Shown: positions 1 to 11,158 of the stretch, one piece after another
Layout of the letters: each line of letters opens with the position of its first letter
Numbering within the stretch: position 1 is the first letter of the stretch
Assembly: GCF_019649055.1 (NCBI RefSeq)
Contig: NW_026570302.1
Coordinates: 496,001-560,000 of the forward strand
DNA length: 64,000 nt
From: Paramacrobiotus metropolitanus
Taxonomy: Eukaryota > Tardigrada > Eutardigrada > Parachela > Macrobiotidae
Reading direction: 5' to 3'
The notes under the pieces: model-generated
The model's database searches: none
What the model was told of the DNA's origin: nothing
What the model saw: the letters and a program-made list of their open reading frames with translations, nothing else
Program-made: the position numbers and the translations under genes

Positions 1-1189
1 TTTCTAACTGTACGTTGTGACAATATTTATACAAACCTTATTGTTAAGGGAAGTGGGCCACTCAAATAATCGTAATACGAATAACTAAATGCGGTACAGA
101 TACCAGTACGAGTAACCTTCGATTCTGTGAACGCTTCAAGTACTGGGTGGCAGAAAACGATAGCGGTCTCCTCTTTTGGTTTTTCTCTTGCGGGCGCCTT
201 GTGGCACTGCCAACTAGACTCGCTCGATATGACATTTTAATTAGCTGCAAAAATAAACAAAACCATTAATTTAAAAAAATCGAGTCGTGCTCGTTTGCAA
301 TTGTGTCGAATGCTCGTTTGCAATGGTGTCAAATGAAATTGTGGGAATTTTTTTATGTCCAGCTCGCAAAACCGAGGTAGATTCTCATAGCATTACAGTA
401 ATGTTGATTTACTACTTGAAAACTGTCAACCGTTTCTTCGACAGCAGAGAATGACATCTCTTTTCAAAGGAAAAAAAGTTTATTCTTCGGTTTTATTTGA
501 GATTCTGATGATGTAGGTTTTCTGGCTTAATGTATGTACTTTGATGATATACGCTTAGGTTTTATTCTGCTGATGTAGCGAATACGATGTTTCGAGGGCG
601 GGAGATATGACGCAAGCATTTGGCAGCATCTCATACGATGTTTCGAGGGCGGGAATAACCAATGAAAGCAGGTGGCCTCAGCACTCTCATACTGCAGCAG
701 AAGATAAGGAATTCTTCGCAGTTGTCATGCTTCGGCATTCACGTTTTACAGCATCGAAATTCTACGTTTCATTCTCCATTTTGCAAATTCTGCTGCGTGT
801 TACGATAATTTTTGTTTTTGTGTTTATCGTATTGTGTCCTAGTCGGACGCTGATCATCCAGCCGGATCCTTTCTCATCAACACCGTACGTAGTCACAGCT
901 TATAGGCTTCAAAATCATGTACTGTACTTATTTTCCAGGGCCGCATGCCGTTTAGATCTATTCGTTCATTAAAGAAGATATCAAGTCGGATTTGGTGCGA
1001 AATTGTAGTTATACTAAATGCTAGTTCGAGTATAATTAATGTGTACATCTGTTTCTGTATCCGAAATCATTTTCCTAAAAGTAAACAAACTGCGAGCGCT
1101 GTTTTAAAAAAAAATAATACGAGTACGAATCGAAAAACTAAAGATCACTCAATCACATGCATACCTATTTTTGTGGAGTTTGGTTTTTA
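1..1189. other. host flank related to upstream regions of the F-box genes
   Basis: I see no convincing gene here. The stretch around 680-900 (a 'ctcatactgcag' motif, a T-rich stretch with 'ataatttttgttttt', then 'cctagtcgga' and 'caccgtacgtagtc') recurs in altered form near 47310-47540 and more weakly near 39870-40110, upstream of F-box gene copies. This is therefore probably a duplicated 5' flank or leader of the same family. A 22-bp direct repeat containing 'acgatgtttcgagggcggga' is present at 582-603 and 633-654. Confidence 0.5.
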
Positions 1190-1286
1190 CGATTCTTTGG
1201 CTTTCGCCAGGTGATTAGTCTGCTGACGACGGAGTATTTTCAACTTTCAAGCTATGGAGATATCGGACCCCGCCTATGTCGGCCCA
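1190..1286 (+). pseudogene. truncated 5' fragment of a Tudor-like/F-box family gene
   Basis: These bases closely match 48065-48165, the leader and start-codon region of the intact copy at 48145. Shared elements are 'tttttacgatt', 'tttggctttcg', 'caggtgat' and 'agtctgctgac'. At the start codon this copy reads 'gagatatcggaccccgcctatgtcgg' in outline where the intact copy has its ATG, so the initiator is changed to ATA. The similarity stops at about 1286, where the foldback minisatellite begins. This is a 5' remnant only. Confidence 0.6.
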
Positions 1287-1962
1287 TGCTCAAACTCGGA
1301 CTTGGACTCGGACTTGGACTACTAAAACTTGGACTTGGACTTCACTTGGACTCTAAAACTTGGACTTCACTTGGACTCTAAAACTCGGACTTCACTTGTA
1401 CTCTAAAACTTGGACTTCACTTGGACTCTAAAACTCGGACTTCACTTGGACTCTAACTTGGACTTGGAATTAGGCGTTCCTTATGTTTCTCATGTCTTCT
1501 TACGTTTCTTCATGTTTTCTTAGGTTTCTAGGTTTCTCAGGTTTCTTAGGCTTCTGAGGTTTCTTAGGTGCTTTTAGGTTTCTTTGGTGTTCTTAGTTTT
1601 TTAGGTTTCTTAGGTTTCTCAGTTTTCTTAGGTTTCTCAGGTATCTTAGGTTTCTTAGGTTTCTCAGAATACCAAAGAACACCCAGATAACGTAAGAAAT
1701 GTTAGTAATCTCAGAAACCTAAGAACACCCAATAAACCTAAGAAACCTAAGAAATCCAAAGAAACCTACGAAACCTGAGAATCCTCACAAAACATGAAGA
1801 AACGTAAGAAGACATGAGAAGCGCCTAAACCCAAGTCTAAGTCATAAAGTCCGAGTTTTAGAGTCCAAGTGAAGTCCGAGTTTTAGAGTCCAAGTGAAGT
1901 CCAAGTTTTAGAGTCCAAGTGAAGTCCGAGTTTTAGAGTCCAAGTCCGAGTCCAAGTCCGAG
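1287..1962. repeat. foldback (inverted) minisatellite
   Basis: The left arm (about 1287-1460) repeats variants of 'aaacttggacttcacttggactct', followed to about 1670 by 'ttaggtttct' repeats. The right arm holds the same material inverted: 'aacctaagaaacctaagaa' repeats to about 1820, then 'tagagtccaagtgaagtcc' repeats to about 1962. The symmetry centre is near 1672. The whole block could form a hairpin of roughly 680 nt. I see no transposase gene. It sits exactly where the truncated gene fragment ends. Confidence 0.75.
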
Positions 1963-2508
1963 CTTCAGCGCGGGCCCTTCTAAACCGGAAGAAAAAACAC
2001 CTGATATACGGAAAATCACATAGTCTTTGAGAAATTTTTACAAAAATAGTAGAAGCACCGTTACCCATTCCTTGTAAGCCCGCATTTACAAAAGGCGCCC
2101 GGTATGCTTTAGTTAAAATAAGTATAAAAAGTAAGCAAATTATATCTTTTCGTTTTGCGTGGCATTGTGTGTCATACCCAAGCAACGAGCTGACCAGCCC
2201 TTCATCCCTCATTTTTGTAACAAGAGTACACAGCTACGTGTGATGACCTTTGTGATATACGACGGTCTGATGACCTGTGCGGTGCTGTGAAACTGAATTC
2301 TGCACTTTTAATAAAATAAGAATGATTTGCTATCCTCTGCCGCTAGCACAATGCCACTATAAATGAGACCGTGTAGCCGCACGTCAGTTTATAGTGCATC
2401 CAGTTCAAATTTCCATCAACTGTCCCCTTGTTATCACACTTTCAAGCATATTGTAGCCGTACAAATAAGATCTGCAAGATCCGTAAGATCTGCAGTGTTT
2501 ACAGTAAT
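1963..2508. other. host sequence, no gene recognised
   Basis: I see no open frame with recognisable motifs. The only notable point is that it directly abuts the Polinton target duplication at 2509. Confidence 0.4.
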
Positions 2509-2514
2509 TAGGAT
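2509..2514. other. target site duplication of the Polinton, left copy (TAGGAT)
   Basis: TAGGAT lies immediately before the terminal AGAAGAGTACTC and is repeated at 38970-38975 right after the inverted terminus. Six-base duplications are the known signature of Polinton/Maverick integration. Confidence 0.9.
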
Positions 2515-2638
2515 AGAAGAGTACTCGGGGGAAAGAGCATGGATTTTCCCCGTCAAATAGCATCCCCCGCCCCTTTTATCCCCGTCAAATAGCATCCCCC
2601 GCCCACGCTCGTACAAATAGCCTGGACTTCCGGGCGGC

Positions 2639-2725
<87 letters not shown>
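2515..2725. repeat. left terminal inverted repeat of the Polinton
   Basis: The first ~125 bases match the inverse of the right end almost base for base, including a doubled 'gtcaaatagcatcccccgcc' motif and 'tacaaatagcctggacttcc'. A (CT)n then (GT)n microsatellite follows. The inverse (CA)n(GA)n is at the right end but shorter, so the arms differ in length by microsatellite slippage. Confidence 0.9.
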
Positions 2726-2727
<2 letters not shown>

Positions 2728-2795
2728 TGCGCATTTTCCCTGTCTGTGCTGTGTCTGTGTGTCGGACAGAGGGCAGTGGTGTGCACCTGCTTGCT

Positions 2796-3549
2796 ATGCA
2801 CCTGCTTGTTAGGCTGGCTTGCATAACATTAGTTAATGCAAGCCAGCCGTTGCAAGCGCCATTTTTCCACCGTGTGGATGCAAGTTGGTTTTTTGAATCT
2901 CCTCGATTCAAATCGCTAAAAGTAAGTATTTAATTATTAAATTTTGTATATTTGTATGATTATAGTTTATATAATATTATTCTGTTTTCAGATTCCGTGT
3001 GTATGTGTTTGGTGTCGTTTGTGGGAACGGATTGTCGTGCGTGAGCTCCGTTTGGAAAACGTATGTGCAATTTTTTCTTCCATTTATTTTATACATATAT
3101 AATTATAATAAAGTTAATATTTGATGTTATATGTTATAATATGATGTTATAAATGTTACAATATGATATTTTATACACTAAAATGAAAATAACACAAGAT
3201 TTCTTATTTACAGTGCGTATTTGCGTTTTTGTACACAAGCATTCGCTGTGTGTCTGTGTCTGTGCGTCGTGCCTTCCGACCACGTTTCCGCCAACGGAAT
3301 AATGTTAGTACCATTTAAATTTAAATACATATTATATATATTTCTACTGTTTTCTTGTCCACAACAGAAATCCTTCTTCACTTCCGTTTTTTTTGCCGTC
3401 TATATCGGAACCATTCCGGATCGCCAACGGACAGACGTTAAGGTAAAATCAATGAATTTCCTATGGTATTTTCACACGACTTTTATTTCTTAATTTTTTC
3501 GCAGAAGCATTATTTCTTTATTTATAACATTATAGGATTTTCTTGGTAA
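2796..3549 (+). CDS. candidate five-exon small secreted-like protein
   Basis: Candidate model: exons 2796-2921, 2992-3060, 3214-3303, 3368-3442 and 3505-3549. Every intron has GT...AG ends with good donors (gtaagt, gtatgt, gttagt, gtaaaa) and pyrimidine-rich acceptors. The internal exons are 69, 90 and 75 nt, all multiples of three and all phase 0, and the spliced frame stays open for 134 codons to a TAA. The N-terminus (MHLLVRLACITLVNAS) looks like a signal peptide. The remainder is Cys- and Arg-rich with no family I recognise. The symmetric mini-exons recall helminth micro-exon genes, but that is analogy only. It lies just inside the left terminal repeat and may instead be a spliced noncoding leader for downstream genes. 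Confidence 0.4.
2812..2848. other. short perfect inverted repeat
   Basis: 'ggctggcttgcat' is followed after 11 bases by its exact inverse 'atgcaagccagcc', a 13-bp perfect stem. It lies within the first exon of the candidate small gene, so it may be an mRNA hairpin. Confidence 0.7.
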
Positions 3550-3920
3550 ATCTTCTATTAGAATATAAAAAAAACCAGTTGCATATAACATGGATACAAA
3601 TTGCAGTAGAATATTTAATTTGAATGACTGCGCCGGAAGTGTGTGCAGTTGGTGTTCTCAACTGGAAATAGAACCAGTGTTCCCGACCTCCGCATTTCAA
3701 ATAATGTTCGCTCAGGTTTCACGGAAACCGAGGAAAATAAATTTTTTGAATGCAGCAGGGAGGCGAGGAAATCGGGTTTTGGTTTACCCGAATGGGGAAA
3801 CCTCTGCCCGATTTTTAATGTGAGGGCACGTTCACGTATCACGGTGTAGTCTAGGGGGCCCCTGCGGGTCTCTCATTTCCAGGGGTCATACAAGGCCTCG
3901 ACTCGTTACTGTTAAAGCAA
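3550..3920. other. spacer with one weak open frame
   Basis: An ATG at 3590 opens a frame of 77 codons that is Cys-rich at its start. An overlapping frame of similar length is equally open and neither resembles a known protein. I treat the stretch as noncoding leader between the candidate small gene and the minisatellite. Confidence 0.3.
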
Positions 3921-4514
3921 CGTCTGTGGGCGGTCGCCATTGAGTTTCTATGCAAGTACAAGGGAACTCAGGGGCTCATAGGGATTTCTATCCGGCATGG
4001 CCCCCAATGACGATACCAACGTCTGCGGGCGGTCGCCATTGAGTTTCTATGCAAGTGCAAGGGAACTCAGGGGCTCATAGGGATTTCTATCCGGCATGGC
4101 CCCCAATGACGATACCAACGTCTGCGGGCGGTCGCCATTGAGTTTCTATGCAAGTGCAAGGGAACTCAGGGGCTCATAGGGATTTCTATCCGGCATGGCC
4201 CCAATGACGATACCAACGTCTGCGGGCGGTCGCCATTGAGTTTCTATGCAAGTGCAAGGGAACTCAGGGGCTCATAGGGATTTCTATCCGGCATGGCCCC
4301 CAATGACGATACCAACGTCTGCGGGCGGTCGCCATTGAGTTTCTATGCAAGTGCAAGGGAACTCAGGGGCTCATAGGGATTTCTATCCGGCATGGCCCCC
4401 AATGACGATACCAACGTCTGCGGGCGGTCGCCATTGAGTTTCTATGCAAGTGCAAGGGAACTCAGGGGCTCATAGGGATTTCTATCCGGCATGGCCCCCA
4501 ATGACAACACCAAA
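3921..4514. repeat. 99-bp minisatellite, six copies
   Basis: Units start at about 3921, 4020, 4119, 4217, 4316 and 4415 with 'cgtctgcgggcggtcgccat' and are 98-99 bp long. Copies are almost identical; the first differs at a few bases and one has a single-base deletion. The last unit decays into unique sequence at about 4505. The array sits upstream of the first long coding frame, between the left terminus and the replication genes. Confidence 0.95.
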
Positions 4515-4664
4515 TTCTGCTGGCCTCGAACCCGGTTCTCGACCGCGTTATGTACTGTATTTGCTCAGCGTGACATAACGGGTCGAACTGAAGTTTTTTT
4601 TTGTGCCTTCTATTACAGGCATATCAACTTTTCTTTTTTTCGTTTTTAAATAGTGGGTACCGTG

Positions 4665-5849
4665 ATGGTACGCCCAAAGCTAACTCCGGTTCGTAACCGG
4701 AGTGTGCAGGCAAATGTTTTGCTGGAGAAGAAGAAGAACAACATCATCCGAAAGTCTATGACCCCATCGTCACAAGAAAATATGAAAAATTGCCCAAAGT
4801 GTCGTCAAAAACTTGTGGATAACCATATAATTCGAAACTGCCCTGAACTCTCCAACCTGTTTGACCAGCTAGTGACAAAAAATCCAACCGAAGCTAAGTA
4901 CAATGAAAACGCCCTTAACGAACTTGATTGCCCCACCACGGGATTAACTGGATGTTTGGATCAAGTTACCAGGGCTCTTGCCCGCCGTTCCGGAATAAGG
5001 TGCACCAACATGTACGATACCAAACGATACAACTCACATATCCCTGGTCGCTTGTTCGGCGACAAGTGGGATCTCGACTTTCTCGCGAGTTCACTCAAAT
5101 TCCCTAGCGTTCTCAAAATGTTTGAAGCTTTAACCTTGAGAGGGAATTTCATGATTTTCATGAAATGCAGTAGCCGACAAATGCTGAAGAGAAACCTTTT
5201 TCACTCTGCAGTTATGGTTTACTCGAACACAGGTTAGTAGATTTCTTTCCGTTCTATTATCTTTTTTAAACAACGAAAAAAAAAAAAAAAAAAATTTGAC
5301 TGTTTTAGGAACAAAAATCAACATTTCAGTTTTCGATGGTAGCGGAAGTTATGGCTCGATCTCCAGCCAAATTGTGTGGGATTCATCAGGACAGTCCTGG
5401 AAGAATCTAAGGTGTTTCCAACTCTTCATAAATTCTTCGCGGATCAGTGGCTACCGACAATTCCGCGGAAGTTCCACAATTTTCTGCCGGATAGTGTCCA
5501 ACACGAAAAGCCTGTACTTGGAAAAGCCTGTACGTACCTTTCCAGATATTTTGTTCATACCGTTATGGAAAAGGTCATGGCAGGCCATGACTTGCAAGCT
5601 TCTCTCCGCGAAGTCGGCGTCAGTGTTCAGTTGATGGGGCACCGAGTAAATTTTAGCCGTCAAGTCACATCGCAACAGATTACCGAGATCTGTAACCATA
5701 TCCGAAGTGCAATAGGAGGCGACTACTTCAGAAGGGCGTATGAGAAACTAAGGTTGGTAGATCGGAATCTATTTCGCTATGCTAGAAGGCATTTAGTACA
5801 TAATAGATATGGTTTGCAGACCTACAACCGTGTCCTCGGCAGCATCTAG
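4665..5849 (+). CDS. hypothetical zinc-binding protein upstream of PolB
   Basis: The first exon runs from the ATG at 4665 to 5232 and contains a C-x2-C-x7-H-x4-C cluster (CPKCRQKL...HIIRNC, about residues 42-58), a possible zinc-binding site. A donor (gttagt at 5233) and acceptor (ttttag ending 5308) join it in frame to a second part. A different frame, open from about 5343 to 5849, has a more protein-like composition (helical, basic, ending RHLVHNRYGLQTYNRV), so either a further intron or a frame change lies near 5343-5400. I do not recognise the family. The position before the polymerase is where some Polintons carry a lineage-specific early gene. Confidence 0.5.
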
Positions 5850-5871
5850 TTGTCAGATCGTCCGTACGGAG

Positions 5872-8800
5872 ATGAACCACGAAAACGATCCAATGAACGA
5901 TGATGGATTTGAATTCCATTTATTCACAAATCCTTACTCGCCGCCTGGTCAACAGCCATCCACAACACATTCACCAACCAATCCATTCCGATGGTCGCAA
6001 GTCTACACACCACTGCCGCAATCCCCAGCAGCTACTGAGGCTAATAATCAGTCTCCTCAATCACCGTCTCAGGATGTCGATTCTAGCATGCATTGGTCGC
6101 AGGTCTTCACCCCGCCTCAATCTCCTGCCGCGGTGGCACAGTCTGCTGGTGGTGGTGCACAACCCGCGAATAATAATCAACTAAACGCCGATGCGGCTGC
6201 AGCCATTGCAGCGAATATGGTATCGGACAAAGAACTGCTTAGTCCGGCTGTTCAAGAGCAAGCCGGAACGTCTAGCCCCCAGCCAGGACCGTCAGCGCCT
6301 CCAACCATACACGACTGGTCTGATACGTTTACGTTAAAAAAGGTGGCCCACAACCGGAACAAGAAATTCAACCACGATCAGTACTTTTACAGCCTAAAGA
6401 TCAAATCGCTCCCGCAAGAGTTTGACACGGTGACGTCTTTGCAAGCGCTTCCGGAAATTTTTCAGGCCGTATGGGAGCTTTGCTCGAAAGATTTCAACCC
6501 CAGTGATGCTGTCTGTGTGACGATATTTACGAAAACCATGGAAAATCCCATGCATCTCAAGATGCAGTTTTTCAGTAATTTTAATCCGCGTGACCTGACA
6601 GAAATGGTGATGAAGATAAACTCTGGTGGCCTTTTTTGTATCGACGACTCGTTGCGCTTGATTATTCAGCGTACCGTTATCCCTGCCGGAGGCGCTGCGA
6701 AGCGTAAGCATATTCACTCATCACACGACCGGAAAAGGTTTGCACGATCTATTGTGCAGGTGAATGTGGGAAAAAATCTTTGTTTGCCAGCTTGCCTTGT
6801 CCTCGGGCAATGTCATCACGACCCGAACAAGGATCGCGCGTACTGGCGCACTCTCACCAATAAGACCAGCTTGAAATTAGAGAAGAAAGCCTGTGAACTT
6901 GTTAATGAAGCAGGTCTGGATGTCGGGAAAAAATTCTCAATCCTGGACATTGATAAATTCCAGAAGACGGTCTTGAAGGACTACCAGATCAAGGTAGTCG
7001 GGGCTGAGCAAGGAAATATAGTGATTGCCAAATTCCCCGAAAAGCAAGAGAAGCGCAAGGTCATTTATTTACTCTACGAAGATGGCCATTTTGATTTAAT
7101 CACCACACCGTCTGGATTTCATCAGCGTGCATATTATTGTCACAGCTGCGATAAGGCCACCGACCACAAAGAAGAGCACCGCTGTCCAGGATATTGTCCA
7201 AAATGTTATCGGCCCCGAGAGCAGTGCCCGGAACCGGAGCCAAAGGATCGCGTGTTCTGTCAAAAGTGTAAGCGGGAGTTCAACAACAACGACTGCTTCG
7301 ACATTCACGAAAAGCAGCGTCAGAACGGACGCACCTATTGCCAGGATTTGTTTATATGTCCCAAGTGTGGAGTTTTTGTCAGTTTCCTTACTCGTAAATT
7401 CAAAATTCATGAATGCGGTGAGATGTTTTGTCACCCATGCCAAGAGTGGGTGAAACAGGCTACCCACAAATGTTACCTGAAACCGTTGGAACCACGCATG
7501 CACGGAGAGCAGAACCGTTTCGTTTTCTTTGATTATGAAACTTATTTGGACACGGAAGGGATACACAAGCCTTGTTATGCAGTCGCGCAATATTCTACTG
7601 GAGAAGAGTTTCGGTTTCCGCCTGACGGGGTTCCGATGGCAGGATACGACGTTCAGAAAGAATTTGGTGAATGGGTTTTTTCCGAAAAGCATCGTGGAGC
7701 CACATTAATCGCCCACAATTTCCGTGGCTACGACGGACACTTCCTGTTATCTTATCTCATTGAAAACAATCTTAAAGGAGTGGAAGTCATACGACGGGGG
7801 AGTCAGATTCTGGACCTTCGGTATCCTGCCCTAGAGATCTGCGCTCGTGACACCTTAAACTTTGTCATGACAAAACTTTCGAACTTTCCGAAAGCCGTGG
7901 GTCTAGCCGAATGCGAGCAGAAGGGGGACTTTCCCCACCGTTTTAATAAGCCGGACAATTGGGATAAAGTTCTGCCGTTTCCAGACCTTGAAGACTACAT
8001 GATCGATGGTTTGAACCGCGCGGATAGACGAAAGTTTGAACAGTGGCACACCGAGGAAAAACACGCGAAAGGTTAGACTGTGAATTTTATTTTTCTAAGG
8101 TTTTTGTACCGTTTTTTCAGTTATTTCTTCTACAGGTGTTTTTGATTTTCGTGCGGAAATGGCAGGCTATTGTTCGAAAGATGTTACAATCCTGAGGAAA
8201 TGTGCTCTGCAGTTTCGAGACAACTTTATTGCCATGACGAACGTTGATCCTTATCAAAGCGTTACGATCGCTGCTGCTTGCTCAACTTATTTCAAGACTA
8301 AAATTCTTAAAAAGAAGGAAATTGCTGTCATATCCGCAAACGGATACCAGCCGAATCGTAAGACAAGTGCAGAGGCGACTCAGTGGCTTGAATGGCTACG
8401 GTTGGAACATCCGAACATTGAGCACGGACGGAACGGCAAAGAACGGAAATTTGATCGGTATTTTGTTGATGGTTTTGACCCTGATACGAATACGATTTAT
8501 GAATACAACGGCTGTGTCCACCACGGACATCCTACGTGCACCAACGAAGATGACCGGACACCGTTTTCGCTCAAGAAAATGTCAGAAGTGTACGAGCAGT
8601 GGATACGTAAGAAGCTATATTTGGAAGGAATGGGGTACAATGTGGAAGAAAAGTGGTCTTGCGAATGGCTGCAGGAAAGAAAAGATCCGGACATCCAGCA
8701 GTTCCTGTTCAGTCAGAATCTGCGCGATCCTCTGCAGCCTCGTGACGCGTTTAAAGGAGGCCGCACCAACGCGTCATGCTTATTCAAAGAAATTCAAGAC

Positions 8801-10305
8801 GATGAGCAAATTCTTCACTACGACATCGTTTCCCTGTACCCATTCATCAACAAGACAGCCGAGTATCCAATTGGACATCCAAAAATAATCGTATCCAACT
8901 TCAAACCCGTAACTGAATATTTCGGTCTTGTTAAATGCAAGGTCCTGGCACCGACCAGGATTCGATACCCCGTGTTGCCAGCAACCGTAAACAATAAGCT
9001 GATATTTACACTTTGTCGAACGTGTGCGGAAAAAGGGTTGAACGATTACTGTTCGCACTCGGATGAAGAAAGATCATTCGAAGGAGTGTTCTGTACTCCG
9101 GAATTGCACATGGCACTCAGACAGGGATATCAGGTCAAGGAAATATATGAAGTGTGGCATTGGAGTGAGACTCGGGTTGGCCTGTTCAAGGAATACGTGG
9201 ATAAGTTTTACAAAGAGAAGTTGGAAGCCAGCGGATTTCCTGCAGGCTGCACCACACAGCGACAGAAAGAGTTGTATGTTCAAGAAGTTGCCCTCCGCGA
9301 TGGAATTCTTCTCGATATCAATCGTATTGAAGATAATCCTGCCAGGCGCGCCGTTGCTAAACTCATGTTGAACTCTTTTTGGGGAAAATTTGGTCAAAGA
9401 GATAATTTGCAACAAACCGTGTTCATCTTCTGCGTGAAAAAATACCTCGATCTGATACGATCCAAGTCCGTCGAAATCCACAATGTTCATGCCGTCACTG
9501 CTGAGTGTATGATGGTAACTTACTCTCAGAAAGATGACTATAACGAAGGTAGCAACTGTGCCAATCTCGCAATCGCAGCATTTACGACCAGTCATGCCCG
9601 CATCCAGTTGTTCAAAACCATGGCCAAACTTGGCCCTCGGCTTCTCTATTTCGATACAGATTCGGTAATTTTTGTCCATAAAGAAGGGCGTTGGCTTCCA
9701 GATATCGGCAGCGGTCTTGGCCAATGGAGCAGTGAGTTAAAGCCAGATGAGCACATTGTCCGGTTTGTATCCTGCGGTCCGAAGGTATACAGTTACGAGA
9801 CCAATACCGGCCGAATCCAGTTGAAGGTTAAGGGTATGACACAGAACGGATACACTGAAGATATCTTGAACGACGATCTTCAGCGCACCGGACAGAAGCT
9901 GGATTTCGCCAAACTAACCGAAATCCTAGAGGGCGCTACGCTACCTGTATGCATTAAAACAAAACTTAAAAACTTCTCCAGTAATTACTATCAATTTTTG
10001 CGCAGGTTGTGTACCCAGAGTACATTAAACGGAACTTTAAAGCACAAGAAATTTCCACCATTCGTCTTAAAAAGCATCTACGTATGGTGTACGACAAGCG
10101 TGTGCTACTGGAGGATTTCACCACAGTACCTTTCGGTTTCAAGAACCCGGTAAGCGTGTTCAGTCACGTCTGTGCCGCTGTGTCAGATCAATAGTCAGAT
10201 GTTAATGAAGAATGCGATGATACAAAACACTCAGGACGGCGTGCAGACTTTTATGCTTATATTTAGTTTTCATTTTACTACTCACAGGACCCGCAGCCAC
10301 CGTAA
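5872..10305 (+). CDS. polB: protein-primed family B DNA polymerase (Polinton PolB)
   Basis: Four exons: 5872-8071, 8136-9946, 10006-10149 and 10288-10305. All introns are GT-AG and phases agree, giving about 1390 residues. The ATG at 5872 is preferred over 5809, because 5809 overlaps the upstream frame. The N-terminal ~190 residues are Pro/Gln-rich and probably disordered. A Cys/His-rich block follows at about 424-540 with several CxxC pairs. Exonuclease motifs are FDYETY (about 554), AHNFRGYD (about 615) and YCSKDV (about 745). Polymerase motifs are A, YDIVSLYP (about 962); B, LMLNSFWGKFG (about 1143); and C, YFDTDSV (about 1238). A late KGM motif and a VYDKR C-terminal block also fit. This is the replicative enzyme of Polintons and uses a protein primer. 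All catalytic residues are present and the frame is intact. Confidence 0.95.
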
Positions 10306-10715
10306 TGGACTTGTATCTGGAAGACGCAACGACCGTGTGGTACGAGATTAAACGTGACTCGTACATGGGATTTCACAAGAAGACCAGTGCCGTATCATTC
10401 TGCAAGACCTTTTCGACTGAAGCTGACCAACGCTTTGTGTATACTGCCATGGAATTATCTTCGTCCGTTGTTTCGCAAATACTTCATCACATTTCTGATG
10501 GCACTATTCAGGATCTTTTGGATTCTTCAGTGTTAAAATGTAAGCCGATGGAACTTTTCTTGCATGGTGATGGGGCTAATGATAATCTTAAGATTACTTT
10601 CAAGACTGGAAAATTTTTCTGCATTTATTTTTCTCAAGCCAGGAATAAAGCTGTGTTGAAGTTTTCGCACGATAAATTCTCTACTATTTTTTCAACTCTT
10701 CGTTTGATGTTTTGA
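10305..10715 (+). CDS. small accessory protein, Polinton family member 1
   Basis: 136 codons; the ATG overlaps the PolB stop (TAATG). The start VWYEIKRDSYMGF matches in pattern the starts of the proteins at 11833, 35811, 36436 and 37073: an aromatic pair, then alternating polar/hydrophobic residues, a Gly, and a beta-like stretch. The C-terminus (NKAVLKFSHDKFSTIFSTL) also has the family's strand-then-helix ending. The fold is unknown; a PC4-like single-strand nucleic-acid binder is a weak guess from this strand/helix layout. The frame is intact. Confidence 0.7.
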   Translation: MDLYLEDATTVWYEIKRDSYMGFHKKTSAVSFCKTFSTEADQRFVYTAMELSSSVVSQILHHISDGTIQDLLDSSVLKCKPMELFLHGDGANDNLKITFKTGKFFCIYFSQARNKAVLKFSHDKFSTIFSTLRLMF

Positions 10716-10890
10716 TGCACTTATTTTTATAAAAAAGAGAAAAAAGCCCAAAAAAATTAACAAAAGAGAAAAAATTACAAAAAAAAAGCCTTGTTTAAAA
10801 AAAAATAAAAATGGAAAAAAATCAAAAAAAAAAGCAAAAAAAAAGGTGTGGGGAAAATGATAAAAAAAAAATGGGGAAAAAAGGGCAAAC
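10716..10890. repeat. A-rich low-complexity intergenic tract
   Basis: Long runs of A are interrupted by 'gag', 'gccc' and 'gggg'. Similar A-rich tracts occur at 27240-27295 and 36865-36930, in each case directly before a hairpin. They probably mark the 3' ends of transcripts or a repeated regulatory block. Confidence 0.6.
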
Positions 10891-10951
10891 CCCCATCTGT
10901 ACCTGTGTTAGGGATGCCTGTTAAGGCAATCTGACACGGCTACAGTTGAGG
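10891..10951 (+). other. intergenic hairpin 1 of the Polinton
   Basis: The 21-nt arms pair at 16 positions, and the loop holds a second perfect stem (tgcct...aggca). It stands about 210 bp upstream of the BIR gene. Together with hairpins at 27304, 28857 and 36936 it forms a recurrent intergenic structure of 58-69 nt. Confidence 0.65.
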
Positions 10952-11158
10952 AATCATTGCTCGAAAATCTGTAATTTCAGTTACTGATTTACCAGTGGCA
11001 GAAGTTTACGAAGATTTACAAGTCAGACACAGTCGCAACTTACGTCAGAATTGAACGAACTAACATATTTGAAAATATATCAGGGACAGGGTGGTGTACA
11101 AAGTAAGTTTGACTCTCTCTTTTTCTTCGGATTTTTTCTGTTCAATTGCAAAAAAAAA

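Noticed and set aside
945-1381. Short open frames in the left flank
   Set aside because: They run into the foldback minisatellite and match only noncoding upstream sequence of the F-box genes.
2553-2933. Open frames through the (CT)n(GT)n microsatellite
   Set aside because: Low-complexity translation of the terminal repeat; only the part after 2796 is used, in the spliced model.
5809-5871. Earlier ATG for the polymerase
   Set aside because: It is in frame, but overlaps the end of the upstream frame and adds 21 residues without known similarity; 5872 was preferred.
7096-7692. 198-codon open frame on the minus strand
   Set aside because: It lies entirely antisense to the Cys-rich and exonuclease parts of the polymerase and has no recognisable motif.
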